A DNA stretch of 64,000 nucleotides from Ctena decussata (GCA_963989385.1 OZ022511.1:7192001-7256000), one strand, 5' to 3'. Counted from the first letter of the stretch, positions 20,855 through 59,757 are shown. Notes: a model not told the origin generated them from the sequence alone. Numbers and translations: made by a program.

Positions 20855-23260
20855 TAGCTCACCTGAGCCAGCGGCTCCGGGGGAGCTTATAGGATGGTAA
20901 GGCTCCGTCGTCCGTCGTCGTCCGTCGTCCGTCCGTCCGTCCGTCCGTCGTCCGTCAACAATTTCAAACAACTTCTCCTCTGAAACCGCTGGGCCAATTG
21001 TAACCAAATTTCATATAGAGCCTCCTGGGACCTTAGGAACGAAAAGTTGTTCAAACGGTCCTGGTCACATGACCAACATGGCCGCCACGCCCATATATGG
21101 TAAAAACCTAAAAAAATCTTCTTCTCCAGAACCAATAGGCAGATGGCCTTGAAACTTGGTATGTAGCATCGGGTACGCGAGTACTACCAAGATTGTTCAA
21201 ATTATGACCTTGGGTTGACCTTGACCTTTTTTACGGCAAGGTCAAATTTGCTTCCTTGTGCTTTTATATGGCAAAATGCCAGAACATAAGATATCTTGGA
21301 AACTGTTGCAGATTTTGGGCTAAAAACCAGTATCTACAGTCATCTTAATGAGTACGTGAAGATTTATGACTTTTAGAGGTCAAGGTCATTCTTTGACCTT
21401 TGACCCAGAACTCTCATATTTTGACAATTTCGAACAATCTCCTCAACAGCCACTGAGCCAATTGAAACCAAATTTCATATAGAGCCTCCAGGGGTTGAGG
21501 GAACAAAAATCTATTCATACTGTCCTGGTCACATGACCAACATGGCCGCCACGCCCATATATGGTAAAAACCTAAAAAAATCTTCTTCTCCAGAACCAAT
21601 TGAACGATGGCCTTGAAACTTGGTATGTAGCATTGGGTACTCTAGTACTATCAAGATTGTTCAAATTATGACCTTGGGTTGACCTTGACCATTTTACTGC
21701 AAGGTCAAATATGGGAAAATGCTAGAACATATGATTTCATGGAAAGTTTTGAAGAGTAAGGCTTAAAATTGGTTAATGCAGTTGAGTACATGAAGATTTA
21801 TGAGTATAAGAGGTCAAGGTCATTCTTTGACCTTTGACCCAGAACTCTCATATTTTGACATTTTCAAACAATCTTCTCCAAAGCCACTGGGCCAATTGTA
21901 ACCAAATTTCATATAGAGCCTCCAGGGGTTGAGGGAATGAAATTTTGTTCAAAAGGTTCAGGTCACATGACCAACATGGCCGCCATGCCCATAAATGGTA
22001 AAAACTTTTAAAAATCTTTTTCTCCAGAACCAGTTGACCGATGGCCTTGAAACTTGGTATGAAGCATTGGGTATTGCAGTTCTATCAAGAGTGTTCAAAA
22101 TGATAACCTTGGGATGACCTTGACCATTTTACGGGAAGGTCAAATAAGGGAAAATGCTAGAACATAAGATTTCATGGAAAGTTTTGAAGATTTAAGCCTA
22201 AAAATTGGAAAATGCAGTCATCTTAATGAGTACATCAAGATTCATAAGTACAAGAGGTCAAGGTCATTCTTTGACCTTTGACCCTGAATTCTCATAGTTT
22301 GGCAATTTCAAAATTCTTTTTAAAAGCCAATTGTAACCAAATATCATATAGAGCCTTCAGGGGTTGAGGAAACGAAAATTTCTTCAAATGGTCTGGGTCA
22401 CATGACCAGCATGGCGGCCATGACCATATATGGTAAAAACCTTTAAAAATCTTCTTCTCCAGAACCAGTTGACCGATGGCCTTGAAACTTGGTATGTGGC
22501 ATTGGGTACTCCAGTATTATCAAGATTGTTCAAATTATGACCTTTGCTTGACCTTGTCCTTTTTATGGCAAGGTCAAATATGGCAAAATGCTACAACATA
22601 AGCTTTCATGGGAATTTTTGAAGATTTTGGCCAAAAAATTGGTATATACAGTCATCTTAATGAGGTCATGAAGAATTATGAGTACAAGAGGTCAAGGTCA
22701 TTCTTTGACCTTTGACCCAGATCTCTCATATTTTGACATTTTCAAACATTTCCTCAAAAGCCAAAGGGCCAATTGTAGTCACATTTCATATAGAGCCTCC
22801 AGGGGTTGAGGGAACAAAAATGTGTTCAAATGGTCCAGGTCGCATGACCAACATGGCCGCCATACCCATTTATGGAATAAACATTTAATATTTTTCTTCT
22901 CCAGAACCAATATGCCTATGGCCTTGAAACTTGGTAAGTAGCATGGAGTACTAGAGTACTTCCAAGACTGTTCAAATGATGACCTTGGGTTCACCTTGAC
23001 CTTTTTTTTGCAGCATGGTCAAATATGGGAAAATGCTAGAACATAAGATTTCATGGGAAGTTTTGAAGATTTTGGTCTAAAAATGGTATATATGGTTGTC
23101 TTAATGCGTATTAGCACATGAAGATTTATGAGTACAAGAGGTCATTGTCAGTCTTTGACTTTTGACCCTAGACTCATATTTTGACAATTTCAGACATAAG
23201 AAAAAGCGACTTTGCCAATTGCTCAGGTGAGCGGATCAGGGCCTCATGGCCCTCTTGTTT
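20855..23260. mobile_element. 2.4-kb element with TAGCTCACCTGAGC end and internal 435-bp repeats
   Basis: The left end TAGCTCACCTGAGC is inverted near the right end as GCTCAGGTGAGC, followed by a GGCCTCATGGCCCTCTTGTT tail. A CGTC-rich microsatellite follows the left end. Five internal units of about 435-465 bp start at GACCAACATGGCCGCC (21070, 21535, 21968, 22404, 22846). Each ends in AGGTCAAGGTCATTCTTTGA followed by CCTTTGACCC. No transposase was seen. Confidence 0.75.
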
Positions 23261-23690
23261 AACAGTTGCTGAGAAATCGTTTACGAAAAATTACAGTACT
23301 GAATGCAAGGAGAGAAAGAAAAGTGAACAAATACAAGAAAGAACAAATAGGAGAAGGTCGGTTCTCTATCCCACAATACAACTTGTCGTTGTTAACCTGT
23401 ATAACAAATATCAACTTTCTATCTAATACCTTTGCGGAGATATCTTTGACGAAAAAGTATGGAGAGAAAGAAAAAGTGAACAAATACAGGGAAGAGTTAG
23501 TAGGAGAGGGCCCGTCCTCAATCCCACGACACAACTTTCCGTTTTCATCCTGTTTACCAAATATGAAGTTTCTATCTTATATGGTTCTTGAGATATCTTT
23601 GACGAAAAACCGTTACGGAATTACATAAGGAGGGATGGACAGAAGGACGGAACCACAGGCAGATGTAAACCAGTATACCCCAACTTTTTC
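23261..23690. repeat. Tandem array of about 150-bp units, right part
   Basis: It continues the 20160-20854 array after the insertion (GAGAAATCGTTTACGAAAAA, GAGAGAAAGAAAAGTGAAC). It ends with CGGAACCACAGGCAG and CCCCAACTTTTTCAAAGAGG. Confidence 0.7.
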
Positions 23691-23924
23691 AAAGAGGGGG
23701 TAGAATGAGATAACTACTGAGTCAAAATAAACAGTTCTCCTAATAGTAATTCAGACCTCTAAAATATTGCAAGAGATATAACAATATCAATGAACAGTAA
23801 AATATTGGTCTCAGTCACCTAGAAGAAACATGAAGTCAGTCACTGTATCTGAATGTACCATTACATCAAGTATGCTAGAAGTCAATGAAATTGTTTTAGA
23901 CATATTGGCTTACATCACTGTACC

Positions 23925-25430
23925 ATGAAATACAGGTCACACTGATCTATAACTAGTATGACCCCACATCCATTACCCAAGTATAATGCAAATCCATGTT
24001 AAAGTGTTAGAAATATGATGCAAAATCACTGGACCATGAAATATAGGTCACACGGACCTACAATTATTAGTATGAGGTCCCTCACAGTGTCAGCCCAATC
24101 CAGGAACTCAAGTATGCAAATCCCTGAAATAGTGTTAGAAATATGAGGTATAATCACTGGTCCGTCACCGTCCATGAAATATAGGTCATGCTGACCTTCA
24201 ACTAAGATAAAATCATTCTTAGTGACAGCCCAAATCATGTTACGCAGTATGATACAAACCCATAAAATAGTGAAAGCTTATGGGACAAAATCACAGGACT
24301 ATGAAACAGGGGTCACACTGACCTACAATCAGTATAAGGTTACTTCAAGTGTTAGCCTAAACCATAAACCGAAGTATAAGTTTAATCCATGAAATGATAT
24401 CATAAAATATGAAAAAAAAAATCACTGGACCATGATATATAGGTCACATTGACCTACTGTTAGTTTGAGGTCAAATGTTCGGTCATACTGAGTCATAATC
24501 GCAAGCAATCGTGATCGTAGATCTTATAGTCTTCAAACAAAATGGCAAAACCACTGATCCATGAAATATAGGTAAATGTGATCTACTGTTTGTTTGAGGT
24601 CAAACTTTGGGCCATATTGAGTCATTATTAGAAGCAATCATGTTCGGACATCAATTTGTATACAATATATAACGCAAAATCACTGAACCATAAAATATAG
24701 GTCACCTTGACCTACTGTTAGTTTGAAGTAAAACGTCCTGTCATACTGAGATATAATCGCAAGAAATCGTGTTCGTATATCTTATAGTCTTCAAACAATA
24801 AGGCAAACCCACTGATCCATGAAATATAGGTCAATATGAGCTACTGTTTGTTCGAGGTCAAACTTTGGGTCATGCGGAGTCATTATTGGAAGCAATCATG
24901 TTCGGACATCAAACTGTATTCAAGATATAACGCAAAATCACTGGATCATGAAGTATAGGTCAACGTGACCTACTGATTGTTTGAGATCAAACTTTGGGTC
25001 ATACTAGACATTTTCCCAAGCAATCATGTTCGGACATCAAACTGTATTCAAGATATAACGCAAAAACACTGGATCATGAAATATAGGTCAACGTGACCTA
25101 CTGATTGTTTGAGGTCAAACTTTGGGTCATACTCATTTTCCCAAGCAATCATGTTTGTACATCAAATAGTCTTCAAGATATAGGGCAAAATTACTGGACC
25201 ATGAAATATAGGTCAATGTGTCCTATTAGTTTGAGGTCAAATGTTTGGTCATATAGAGTCATTATCTCAAGCTATCCTGTACAAACACCAAACAGTCTTC
25301 AAGATTTTAGGTAAAAATCACTCGACCATGAAATATAAGTAACTGTTACCTACTGTTACATTGAGGTTAAACTTTCGATCATACTGAAGATGCTGTCTTG
25401 GAGATATTAAGCAAACTCACTAGTCCATAA
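23925..25430. repeat. Tandem array, about 12 units of 128 bp, each with an AGGTCAnnnTGACCT-like palindrome
   Basis: Each unit has CACTGGACCATGAAATATAG followed by GTCANNNTGACCTACTG. Exact AGGTCAnnnTGACCT palindromes are at 24183-24197, 24441-24455, 24699-24713, 24957-24971 and 25085-25099. One-mismatch versions are at 23934, 24045 and 24310. This is the vertebrate oestrogen-receptor half-site palindrome; here any function is unproven. Confidence 0.85.
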
Positions 25431-26040
25431 ATACAGCTAACCGTCCGATATGCATCGCTGCTTTCAGAAGATCTTCCCTAGACGTATCTATGATGTAAGT
25501 TTGATATCTCTAGCACTTGTAGTTACTCAGAAACTGAGCTAAATGCACGCAACAGATGAATGTTATTTTTCTATGTTCTATCAACCGTTAAATATAGGTC
25601 ATGACCCAAAATGCATGGCTGATTTCAGTAGAACTTCCCCAGAAATATCTATGGAGTAAGTTTGAAGATTCCAGCCCTTGCGGTGAATAAGAAACTGAGC
25701 CAAACGCAACAGGTAAATATTTTTTTCTGTTCAATCAACCGTGAAATATAGGTCATGGCCCCATATACATCGCTGTTTTCAGCAGATCTTTCCCAGATGT
25801 ATCTATGGAGCAAGTTTGAAGACTCTAGCCCTTGTGGTTACATGGAAACTGAGCTAAACGCAACAGAAGAGTATATGTGTTCAATCAACCATAAATATAG
25901 GTCATGGCCCGATATGCGTCGGTGCTTTCAGTAGATCTCCCACAAATTCTATGGAGCAAGTTTGAAGACTCTAGAACTTGTGGTAACTTCAGTCAACCAT
26001 GAAATATAGGTCATGGCCCGATATGCTTCATTGCTTTCAG
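25431..26040. repeat. Tandem array of about 150-bp units, right arm
   Basis: Four units share ATCAACCGTGAAATATAGGT, CATGGCCCGATATGC and GCTTTCAGTAGATCTTCCC. Orientation is opposite to 19080-19690. Confidence 0.75.
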
Positions 26041-26047
26041 AACTAGT

Positions 26048-26420
26048 AAACCTGCAGTCAATTTTGTTAGTCCTACTGCAACACCTATTTGTCCAGGATA
26101 ACTAGCATGTTTCCAGCCTGTCTTCACATTATCAAGGCCCATCCTTGTACTTTATGTATTGTTATAATGTAGGCTTGCCGTAGAGGAAATTGGTAACGTT
26201 TCGCCAGGCATTTGTTTCAAACTGGGTCAAACTTGCTAAAACTGTGTCCGGAAATTAACAATGTCTGGTTTGCCACAACATAAATTGAAGCATACATTGA
26301 TACATTGTAGTTCGATACTTGTTGCAGTTAAAACAAGTCCATTTACATGTCTGCCTTTTAAATTACTAAGCAGCATTTCTGGTGCTGACACTTAAATACC
26401 TTATCTTTTTGGTGCCAGTG
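26048..26420 (-). pseudogene. Unknown coding-like remnant, copy 1 of a 1.17-kb-spaced duplication
   Basis: On the - strand it reads like VSAPEMLL, GRHVNGLVLT, then FNLCCGKPDIVNF with stops between. The parallel block at 27218-27600 is clearer. No family recognised. Confidence 0.35.
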
Positions 26421-27217
26421 GTTTCAAATGATGTTACAGTCGTGTTATCTACAGTGTAATATGTACATTTTCTGCTGTAGAATGTCTATCTCGGGCTCCA
26501 TTCCTGGAACAACCAACGTATCATGTACTGTGCAATGTCAGTGATGACACTTTGCTACACAGTAACCACCAACGTATCGCAGTTTTCCTTTTCCTTCTTA
26601 GATTTGCCGTCTTGCAATATTTAACAACGTTAATACCTGGCTGAGATTCTACGAGTTTAATTTGTCCTCCAGCATGTTTCTTTGTTTTATAAACACTATA
26701 GTAGTAGCATAGAAGCAATTGCTGAAGAAGCAATGCTTTTCTTTATGTTTCAGATGTGAGGTAATGGTCGAGGTATGTTTTTATTGGTAAATAGATCTAT
26801 TATCTTATGTCAATATTGCCTGATAAATAATGGGTGGCATATCTGCTGGTTGTCTAAGAAGTTACATAAGGCTTTCTTGAAATCATTTTGAATGTTTCCC
26901 ATGTTCGATTCAGTATTTGCGGAATAGGTATCGTCTGTTACCATGTGTGTGTTTATAACCTGATTCCTGTTAACAGTAATTGCACAGGCATGATCTGCTG
27001 CTCAATATATGAGTAAACTGTTCTATAATGCTGTATTGCCTGTCAGCATCTGTTTCTATGGTGGTGTCTGTTTCAGGATTTGTCACTCTTTGAAATTCTA
27101 CTTAGCAACACAGTTAATTTAAGAGGTTCTAGGTTTATTATACCCGTTTTGGCTTCATGCATCTCCCTTACACTTTCTGAATGTTAACTGCACAAACCAG
27201 ATCTGTAGTTCAGAACT
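26421..27217. other. Spacer between the duplicated remnants
   Basis: A - strand open stretch at 26733-26521 (VYKTKKHAGGQIKLVESQPG, CKTANLRRKRK) has protein-like composition but no recognised domain. The rest shows no coding signal. Confidence 0.3.
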
Positions 27218-27760
27218 CGCAAACCTTCAGATGATTTTGTTCGTCGTAATCCAACGCCATTTGTCCGGGATAACTAGCATACTTATAGTCTCCACATAAT
27301 TAAGGTTCATTCCTAATGTGCTTTATGTATTGTTATAATGTAGGCTAGCCGTAGGAAGAAAATGGTAACGTTTCATTAGACATTTGTTTGAATCAGGGTC
27401 AAGCTTGCTGAAATTGTGTTTGGAAACTTTCACTACTTCTAATTTTCCTCCGTAAAAATTGAAACACATATTTAAGGTGCATTGTGGTTCAATACTCATT
27501 ACAGTTCCTACAAGTCCAATTACATGCCTATCATTCAAATGTTTAAGCAGCATTCCTGGTGCTGACACTTTAATAAAACCTTTTCTTGCAAATAGTATAT
27601 TCTCAGGTAACACACATCACTAGTATCCCCTGATTCGAAAACATGTAGTGGTTTATTGACAGCCTGTGACTGTTCAACATCATGTATGTCTACTTCCAAA
27701 TTCCTTGCGAACAGTTTTACTGGTTACACACCTGAATAAAATTTCCTTTTGTCTATGCAC
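27218..27760 (-). pseudogene. Unknown coding-like remnant, copy 2
   Basis: On the - strand, one frame reads VKLFARNLEVDIHDVEQSQA, then VNKPLHVFESGDTSDVC. After a frame change it reads ILFARKGFIKVSAPGMLL, KHLNDRHVIGLVGTVMSIEP and FNFYGGKLEVVKVSKHNF. The composition is protein-like over about 150 residues and shared with copy 1, so a decayed gene or transposon ORF is likely. It lies beyond the GGT stop on the same strand. Confidence 0.4.
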
Positions 27761-27899
27761 TGTAGTTAGGGAACAATTGTTTGAAAAGTCTAGGCGCGAA
27801 ATGGCTTTTTTGTGCTGATTTGCCGAAAAACTCACTCACTCACTCGAACAGGTCAGATATGAAGCAGAAGAAGGCCCCTGTCTCATCGTATAAGACATC

Positions 27900-28140
27900 G
27901 ACTATATTTACTTGGAGCTTTTTTCAACTAACAGTTTGCATTTCGATGGTGACTAGCTGCATCTCCTTTTCTTTACGGGTATGAGTCGGAGTTAAAACAA
28001 GGACTCTTAAAAGTGGGTAAGAAACACCTTGCACAGAAAGTCAGCTTCGCCTACAGGTACATAGATTATGTTCTATCTTTGAATAATTCAAAGGCTTGGG
28101 AGTTCATTGACCTTCTATGTCTATGAGAATGTGGAATTAA
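27900..28140 (+). pseudogene. Reverse-transcriptase remnant, Penelope-like
   Basis: On the + strand, shifted frames give LAASPFLYGYESELKQGLLK, then FAYRYIDYVLSLNNSKAW. This matches the CAPLLADLFLYSYEA and RYIDDVLSLNN blocks of Penelope-type reverse transcriptases as I remember them. The catalytic Asp pair reads DY instead of DD, and stops occur upstream, so it is dead. Confidence 0.45.
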
Positions 28141-28448
28141 AGATACCACAGAGTAAAAAGATAGACAATGATCAGGAATTTATACATCCCGAAAAAGGGA
28201 AAGAAACACACACACAAATACACATATGGCAACAGATTGATACGGTTGACAGCACTGGTAGAGAAATTAGTAATACCCCCATGGTTTTATTTTAAACAAT
28301 TTCTTCTCTTTTACAAGTGAGTCTGCTATACTATTATGATTTATTACATATGTGTGAAAAATTGTATCAAACGTTAAAGATAATAACTTTTGATGAAAGT
28401 GAAACATAGTGACGTACATCGTAGAGCTTCTAAAGGAAAGATAAAAAT

Positions 28449-28684
28449 GAGCCGCGACACGACAAAACTAACAATGTGGTTGTGCGCCCAGTGATGACTC
28501 AGATCAGCCTGGGCATCCGCCCAGTTTAATCAGACGTTTCATTTAGTGTCCAAAGGGTAGCTAAGGGTCTCAGCTACCTCCATGCGGACAGCGAAGACTC
28601 TGTTCAGACTGGGCGGAGGCCCAGGCTGATCTGAGTCTGCGCTGGGCGCACAACCACATTGTTGGTTTTCTCGCGTCGCGGCTC
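28449..28684. mobile_element. GAGCC palindromic element, downstream of GGT
   Basis: GAGCCGCGACACGACAAAAC to TTCTCGCGTCGCGGCTC, both ends intact. Confidence 0.87.
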
Positions 28685-28737
28685 AAATGTAGAATGACAT
28701 CAGTAACCATGTTTATTTTCTTTCCTTCAAAAGCATA

Positions 28738-28964
28738 TTGACAAAACTACCAAAGTGGGTGTGCACCCAGCGAAGACTCAGACTAGCCTGCGTTTCCGCC
28801 CAGTCTGACCATAATCTTCGCTGTGCGATTAACGGGTAACTAAGAGTCTAGGGTACCTTCATGCCGACAGCGAGTACTCTAATCAGCGTGGCTGGATGTC
28901 CAGACTGATCTGAGTCTTTGATGGGCGTACACGCAATTTTGTTGGTTTTGTCATGTCGCTGCTC
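28738..28964. mobile_element. Decayed GAGCC palindromic element in the GGT 3' region
   Basis: The left tip is lost (TTGACAAAACTACCAAAGTG); the right end is TTGTCATGTCGCTGCTC. It ends 66 bp past the GGT stop on the gene's strand, so it may be transcribed in the 3' UTR. Confidence 0.75.
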
Positions 28965-29030
28965 GTGTTTCCTTTGTGAAAATGGCGAAACGCATAGCAG
29001 AGTACATGTACACTTTCAACTATCAAAACA

Positions 29031-56023
<26,993 letters not shown>

Positions 56024-57290
56024 CTAGGAAAGGAAATACAACAGTTTGTAACATAATTCTTAATTTTAAAGGTTAAAGTATTGTTGCCAAATTCAAGATT
56101 TTATAGATAGTTCTCACATTTTGTTTTATAAATATGAAATAAAACCAACTCTCGATATCTAAAAATCGAAACTCATCTCAAACTACTGTTATCTCAAAGT
56201 AAATTTTCTGGTCCCAGAAAATTTACTTCGAGGTACCAATAGTTTCAGATAATAGGAGTTAACATCAATTCTCTGTAAGCACCAGAATTTTTGAATGGGG
56301 GCGTTCCACGCACCGTCTCAGAATTGGCTGAAATTTTCACACAATGGTCCTTACCACTCAGGTATAAGAAAATAACCTTTCAAACTTTGACATCTACTTC
56401 CGTTGCCATGGTAACCGTCAGTGTCGATTTCAGCGAAATTTGGACTTAAATTCTTGTGATTTATATTAAAAATGGCATATTTTCACCCTTAAAAATCATA
56501 ATAATCAACAGGTGGACAGGAAAAACAATTAAACCTGTAAAATATTTGAGTTTTATTTAGCATGTTTCACAACAGACTTTAAGAATAAATTAATGTCACT
56601 AATAGTACCTTCATTGTCGACAATACATACTCTGGCGAATTTCATTAAAAGTGAAAAATGCAAAAAATGACAATATTTCAAGAGGAATAAAAAAAAATGC
56701 AGGCCTCTATGAATAATTTACATAGCTACTCTTGAATTAACTAAGTATCATGATTGTAACTATGAAAAAAACTGAGTGGGGTAAGAGCATCTTCGTGGAA
56801 AAAATAAGCATACTAAATTTGCACCGTTACAGAAATTTAAAAAAATGGTTTTGAGCAGGTAAGCAAACATTTTGGCTCTATGTTAGCATTGTAGTAAGTT
56901 ATGCATATATTGTTGCTGATAATTTATGACTACAGGTCAGTTTTTATTGAATTTGTATCAAACATTTCCTTGTCTCCAAAGAAAATGCATATTTTACGCC
57001 TTCTAAGTGGAAAATATGTCGAAAACAGGGGGTAGGGGAAATAAACAAAAGCAAAATATCAACCGTAAAAGGAAGACTCTTTAATAAATGACTTTAACTG
57101 GGTAAATATCCATTCAGCATTATGTTAAACTGAACTTAATTAAAAATTTATCAATGTGTGTGATGCTAAAGGGCAATAACTCTGCATTTTTGACGAAAAA
57201 GCAAAAAAAAATAGAAAACGCATGAAAATGAACTCAACCGTAGCTGATTACTGTGGGCATTAAACAATAACACAACAACACTTTTTAAGG
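56024..57290. other. Upstream of the GGT 55898-56023 exon, no exon recognised
   Basis: I searched the - strand for the expected N-terminal GGT exon (a hydrophobic anchor plus an AAVAxD..C..IG motif, ending GG before GT) and did not find it here. AT-rich. Confidence 0.5.
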
Positions 57291-57405
57291 TAAATACCAA
57301 ATATATTTCATGGAATATGTTGAAAATATAAAAAATTTCACGAGTGCGTAGCATGAGTGAAATTCTAATATTTTCAACACATGAAATATTTTTGGTATTT
57401 ATCGA
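57291..57405. repeat. 115-bp hairpin
   Basis: TAAATACCAAATATATTTCA and GTTGAAAATAT pair with ATATTTTCAAC and TGAAATATTTTTGGTATTTA. The loop is ACGAGTGCGTAGCATGAGTG. Confidence 0.8.
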
Positions 57406-57691
57406 AAATAGAATTTTCTTTTTTTCTGTTTCGAAAATAAAAATAACTTTTTTTCATAGTCATTTCTTGTTAATTTTGCTTGTCTTAGCACATTTAGTGG
57501 GTATAATATTGGGTGAAACTATAGTTTGCACCTAGAAAATGGCTAATAAGGCCATCCGAAAGAATGAATAAAAAGAAATTGGCAATTTAAGAAAGCCGTT
57601 TGCAGCTGCTGTCAGACTGATGTTGCATGCAAATTAGTTATACTACTGCTCAAAACCTGAAATCAAAGGTGACGTCATTACTTGATTTGGC

Positions 57692-57949
57692 ATGCTAACA
57701 TCTGTAGCATCATGGCAGAATGCTACATTTCAGACTTTAGAAATTAAGTCCAAAATTGTCAAAAGCAGCTGCAGTTTACTGCATGGAAAAATCACTAGAG
57801 CAAGTGAGCAGAGGCTCACGTATACCTATGACCAGTGCCACCGCCTAATGAAAGCATACTTTAACACGCAACTTAAATGCAAATGTCATACATGTACAAA
57901 ATTCTTAGTGTGTGGCCTTGACCCTAGGACAGCTGCAGCATCCACATGA
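57692..57949 (+). other. Unexplained open stretch, possibly an exon or transposon ORF
   Basis: An 85-codon frame with protein-like composition: TSVASWQNATFQTLEIKSKI, RLTYTYDQCHRLMKAYFNTQ and a cysteine cluster CKCHTCTKFLVCG. No family recognised. A second candidate lies at 58587-58803. They might be parts of one gene, but nothing proves it. Confidence 0.25.
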
Positions 57950-58586
57950 TGTAAACCAGTATGATGTAAACCAGTATTATATGAAATAAACCTTTCATGT
58001 ATCATTAGGTGCCACTGAAGTATATTGGATATAACTATTTGCCAATTAAATACAGCATATGGCTAAGTCCTAGTTACTGATCCCTGGCCCATTCATGAGC
58101 CTGACCCTGCAGGTTAGGTAGTCCATAAAGAAAGCAATGATGCAGGGATATCATGAACCAAATATGGGAGAAATCTTCAATGCAGTTACATAGCTATAAG
58201 TAATCAGATAGGTTTAAGGCAAAACTTTGACATAATGAAAATGCCTAAGTCCTAATTATTGACCCCTGGTCCCACCCTGGGACCTGACCCAGGGGTTTAG
58301 CTAATTCACATCAAAAGTAATGCTATAGAGATATGAATCAAATATGAAAAGAATCTGATGTGTGGTTAGAGATATGAGCAACCCATAAAGGTTAAACGCA
58401 AAACTTTGATGTAAAGTTGACGAACTGACAGACGAATGAACAAACAAACAGACGAACGGATGGAATGACAAAAACTATATACCCCCTGACATACTTTGTA
58501 TGTAGGGGGAATAATGAATCATATCAGTCACTAGTGAAATGATACAATATATTTTACTGCAGACAATACCACCTTTATTTTTTCTA

Positions 58587-58803
58587 GATATGCATTGAAT
58601 TCACTGCTAAGCATAAAATAACTAGAAAATGGTGTCTGTAAGACACTAATGATGCTCTCATGCAGCACCTGTCACATGTGTACATCCCTAAAGCACTTGT
58701 TAAGCACAAACACTGTCTGCAAAGAGAATCCACTGGAAACGCTACACAAAAACTTCTTACCCAACAGTGCAAAAATGCAGCCGAAAATGATAAGTTTAAA
58801 GGT
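58587..58803 (+). other. Candidate exon with good splice signals, coding unproven
   Basis: TTTATTTTTTCTAG precedes 58590 and AAAG|GTAGGT ends at 58803. Only the second half is open (THL..HVYIPKALVKHKHCLQRE, QKLLTQQCKNAAENDKF); a stop sits near 58636 in that frame. No known family. Confidence 0.2.
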
Positions 58804-59516
58804 AGGTTTCTGTACTTTGGAATTAATCATAATTTTGATGCTCTTTCATCCAAATTGTTGGAAAACACTTATAAAAAGGGAATGAATAAGTTTCACTAAA
58901 AAGTGTAAATCGAAAAAATATAAGAAAAGTTGTTTTGCAAGGGATTTGCTAACTCTGCTTCGCACACCAGTTAATGCTATTTTTAGTTCGTGCCAAAAAT
59001 AAATAACACAGCTGACGTCATGCTGCATTGCATTTTGGGATAGTTTTAACCCATCCGCCAAGCCAGGACCTCTAGGAGAGCTCACAGCAAGAGAAAATTG
59101 ACCTTTGGAGAATGGCATCAGAAATCGTGCACTTTAGACATAATAAACGTAGTTATTTTTAGAACTGGAATTCCAGCGAAAGAAAATAAACCAAAAGGGA
59201 AAGTGACTATTTTCTTCAACATCTGACAATTTTCTCAGTAGCAACAAATTCAGAAAAATAGGAGAATTCAATACTACTCAGAAAAGGACGAAATTATTTT
59301 GTGAACATAATTGTTATTGCTAGTCCAGGAACCTACCTTTAAAAGGGCAAAATTCCTTCAAACTTAAATTTTTCTCCATCAAAAACCCACACACACATCT
59401 TCATTATGCTCACAACAAGTATACAATGTCTGAAAAACAGCCACTGAAAATTGTGGGAAGAGCTGATTACACAAAATACCTACCCAACATTGCAAACATT
59501 TGCCTAAAATGACCAA

Positions 59517-59757
59517 GCCCCAAGGTTATAAAACATTTCTCGTGCTCAAATCAGCTGAGCATGAAATTACCTCTGCTGATAAATATGAAAATGCCAACTT
59601 TTGTTGGCATTTTCATATTTTTCAGCAGAGAAAATTTGATACTCAGCTAAACTCAACAAGAAAACAACTGTACATATCAGTACTTTGCTATTTATTAGCA
59701 GGTAAAATTTCATGCTCAGCTGAGTTGAGCATGAAAAAAGTTTTATAACCTTGGGGC
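59517..59757. mobile_element. 241-bp fold-back element with nested hairpin
   Basis: GCCCCAAGGTTATAAAACAT and GTGCTCAAATCAGCTGAGCA return inverted as TGCTCAGCTGAGTTGAGCAT and GTTTTATAACCTTGGGGC. Inside, AAATATGAAAATGCCAAC opposes GTTGGCATTTTCATATTT. Confidence 0.85.

Noticed and set aside
58738..58800. Possible GGT N-terminal exon on the - strand (CTVG before GTAAGAAG)
   Set aside because: A stop lies in frame a few codons upstream and no AAVAxD-type motif is present.
59461..59510. Another CNVG plus GTAGGT pattern resembling the missing GGT exon end
   Set aside because: The same sequence recurs near 59930 and 60110 as part of a local repeat.
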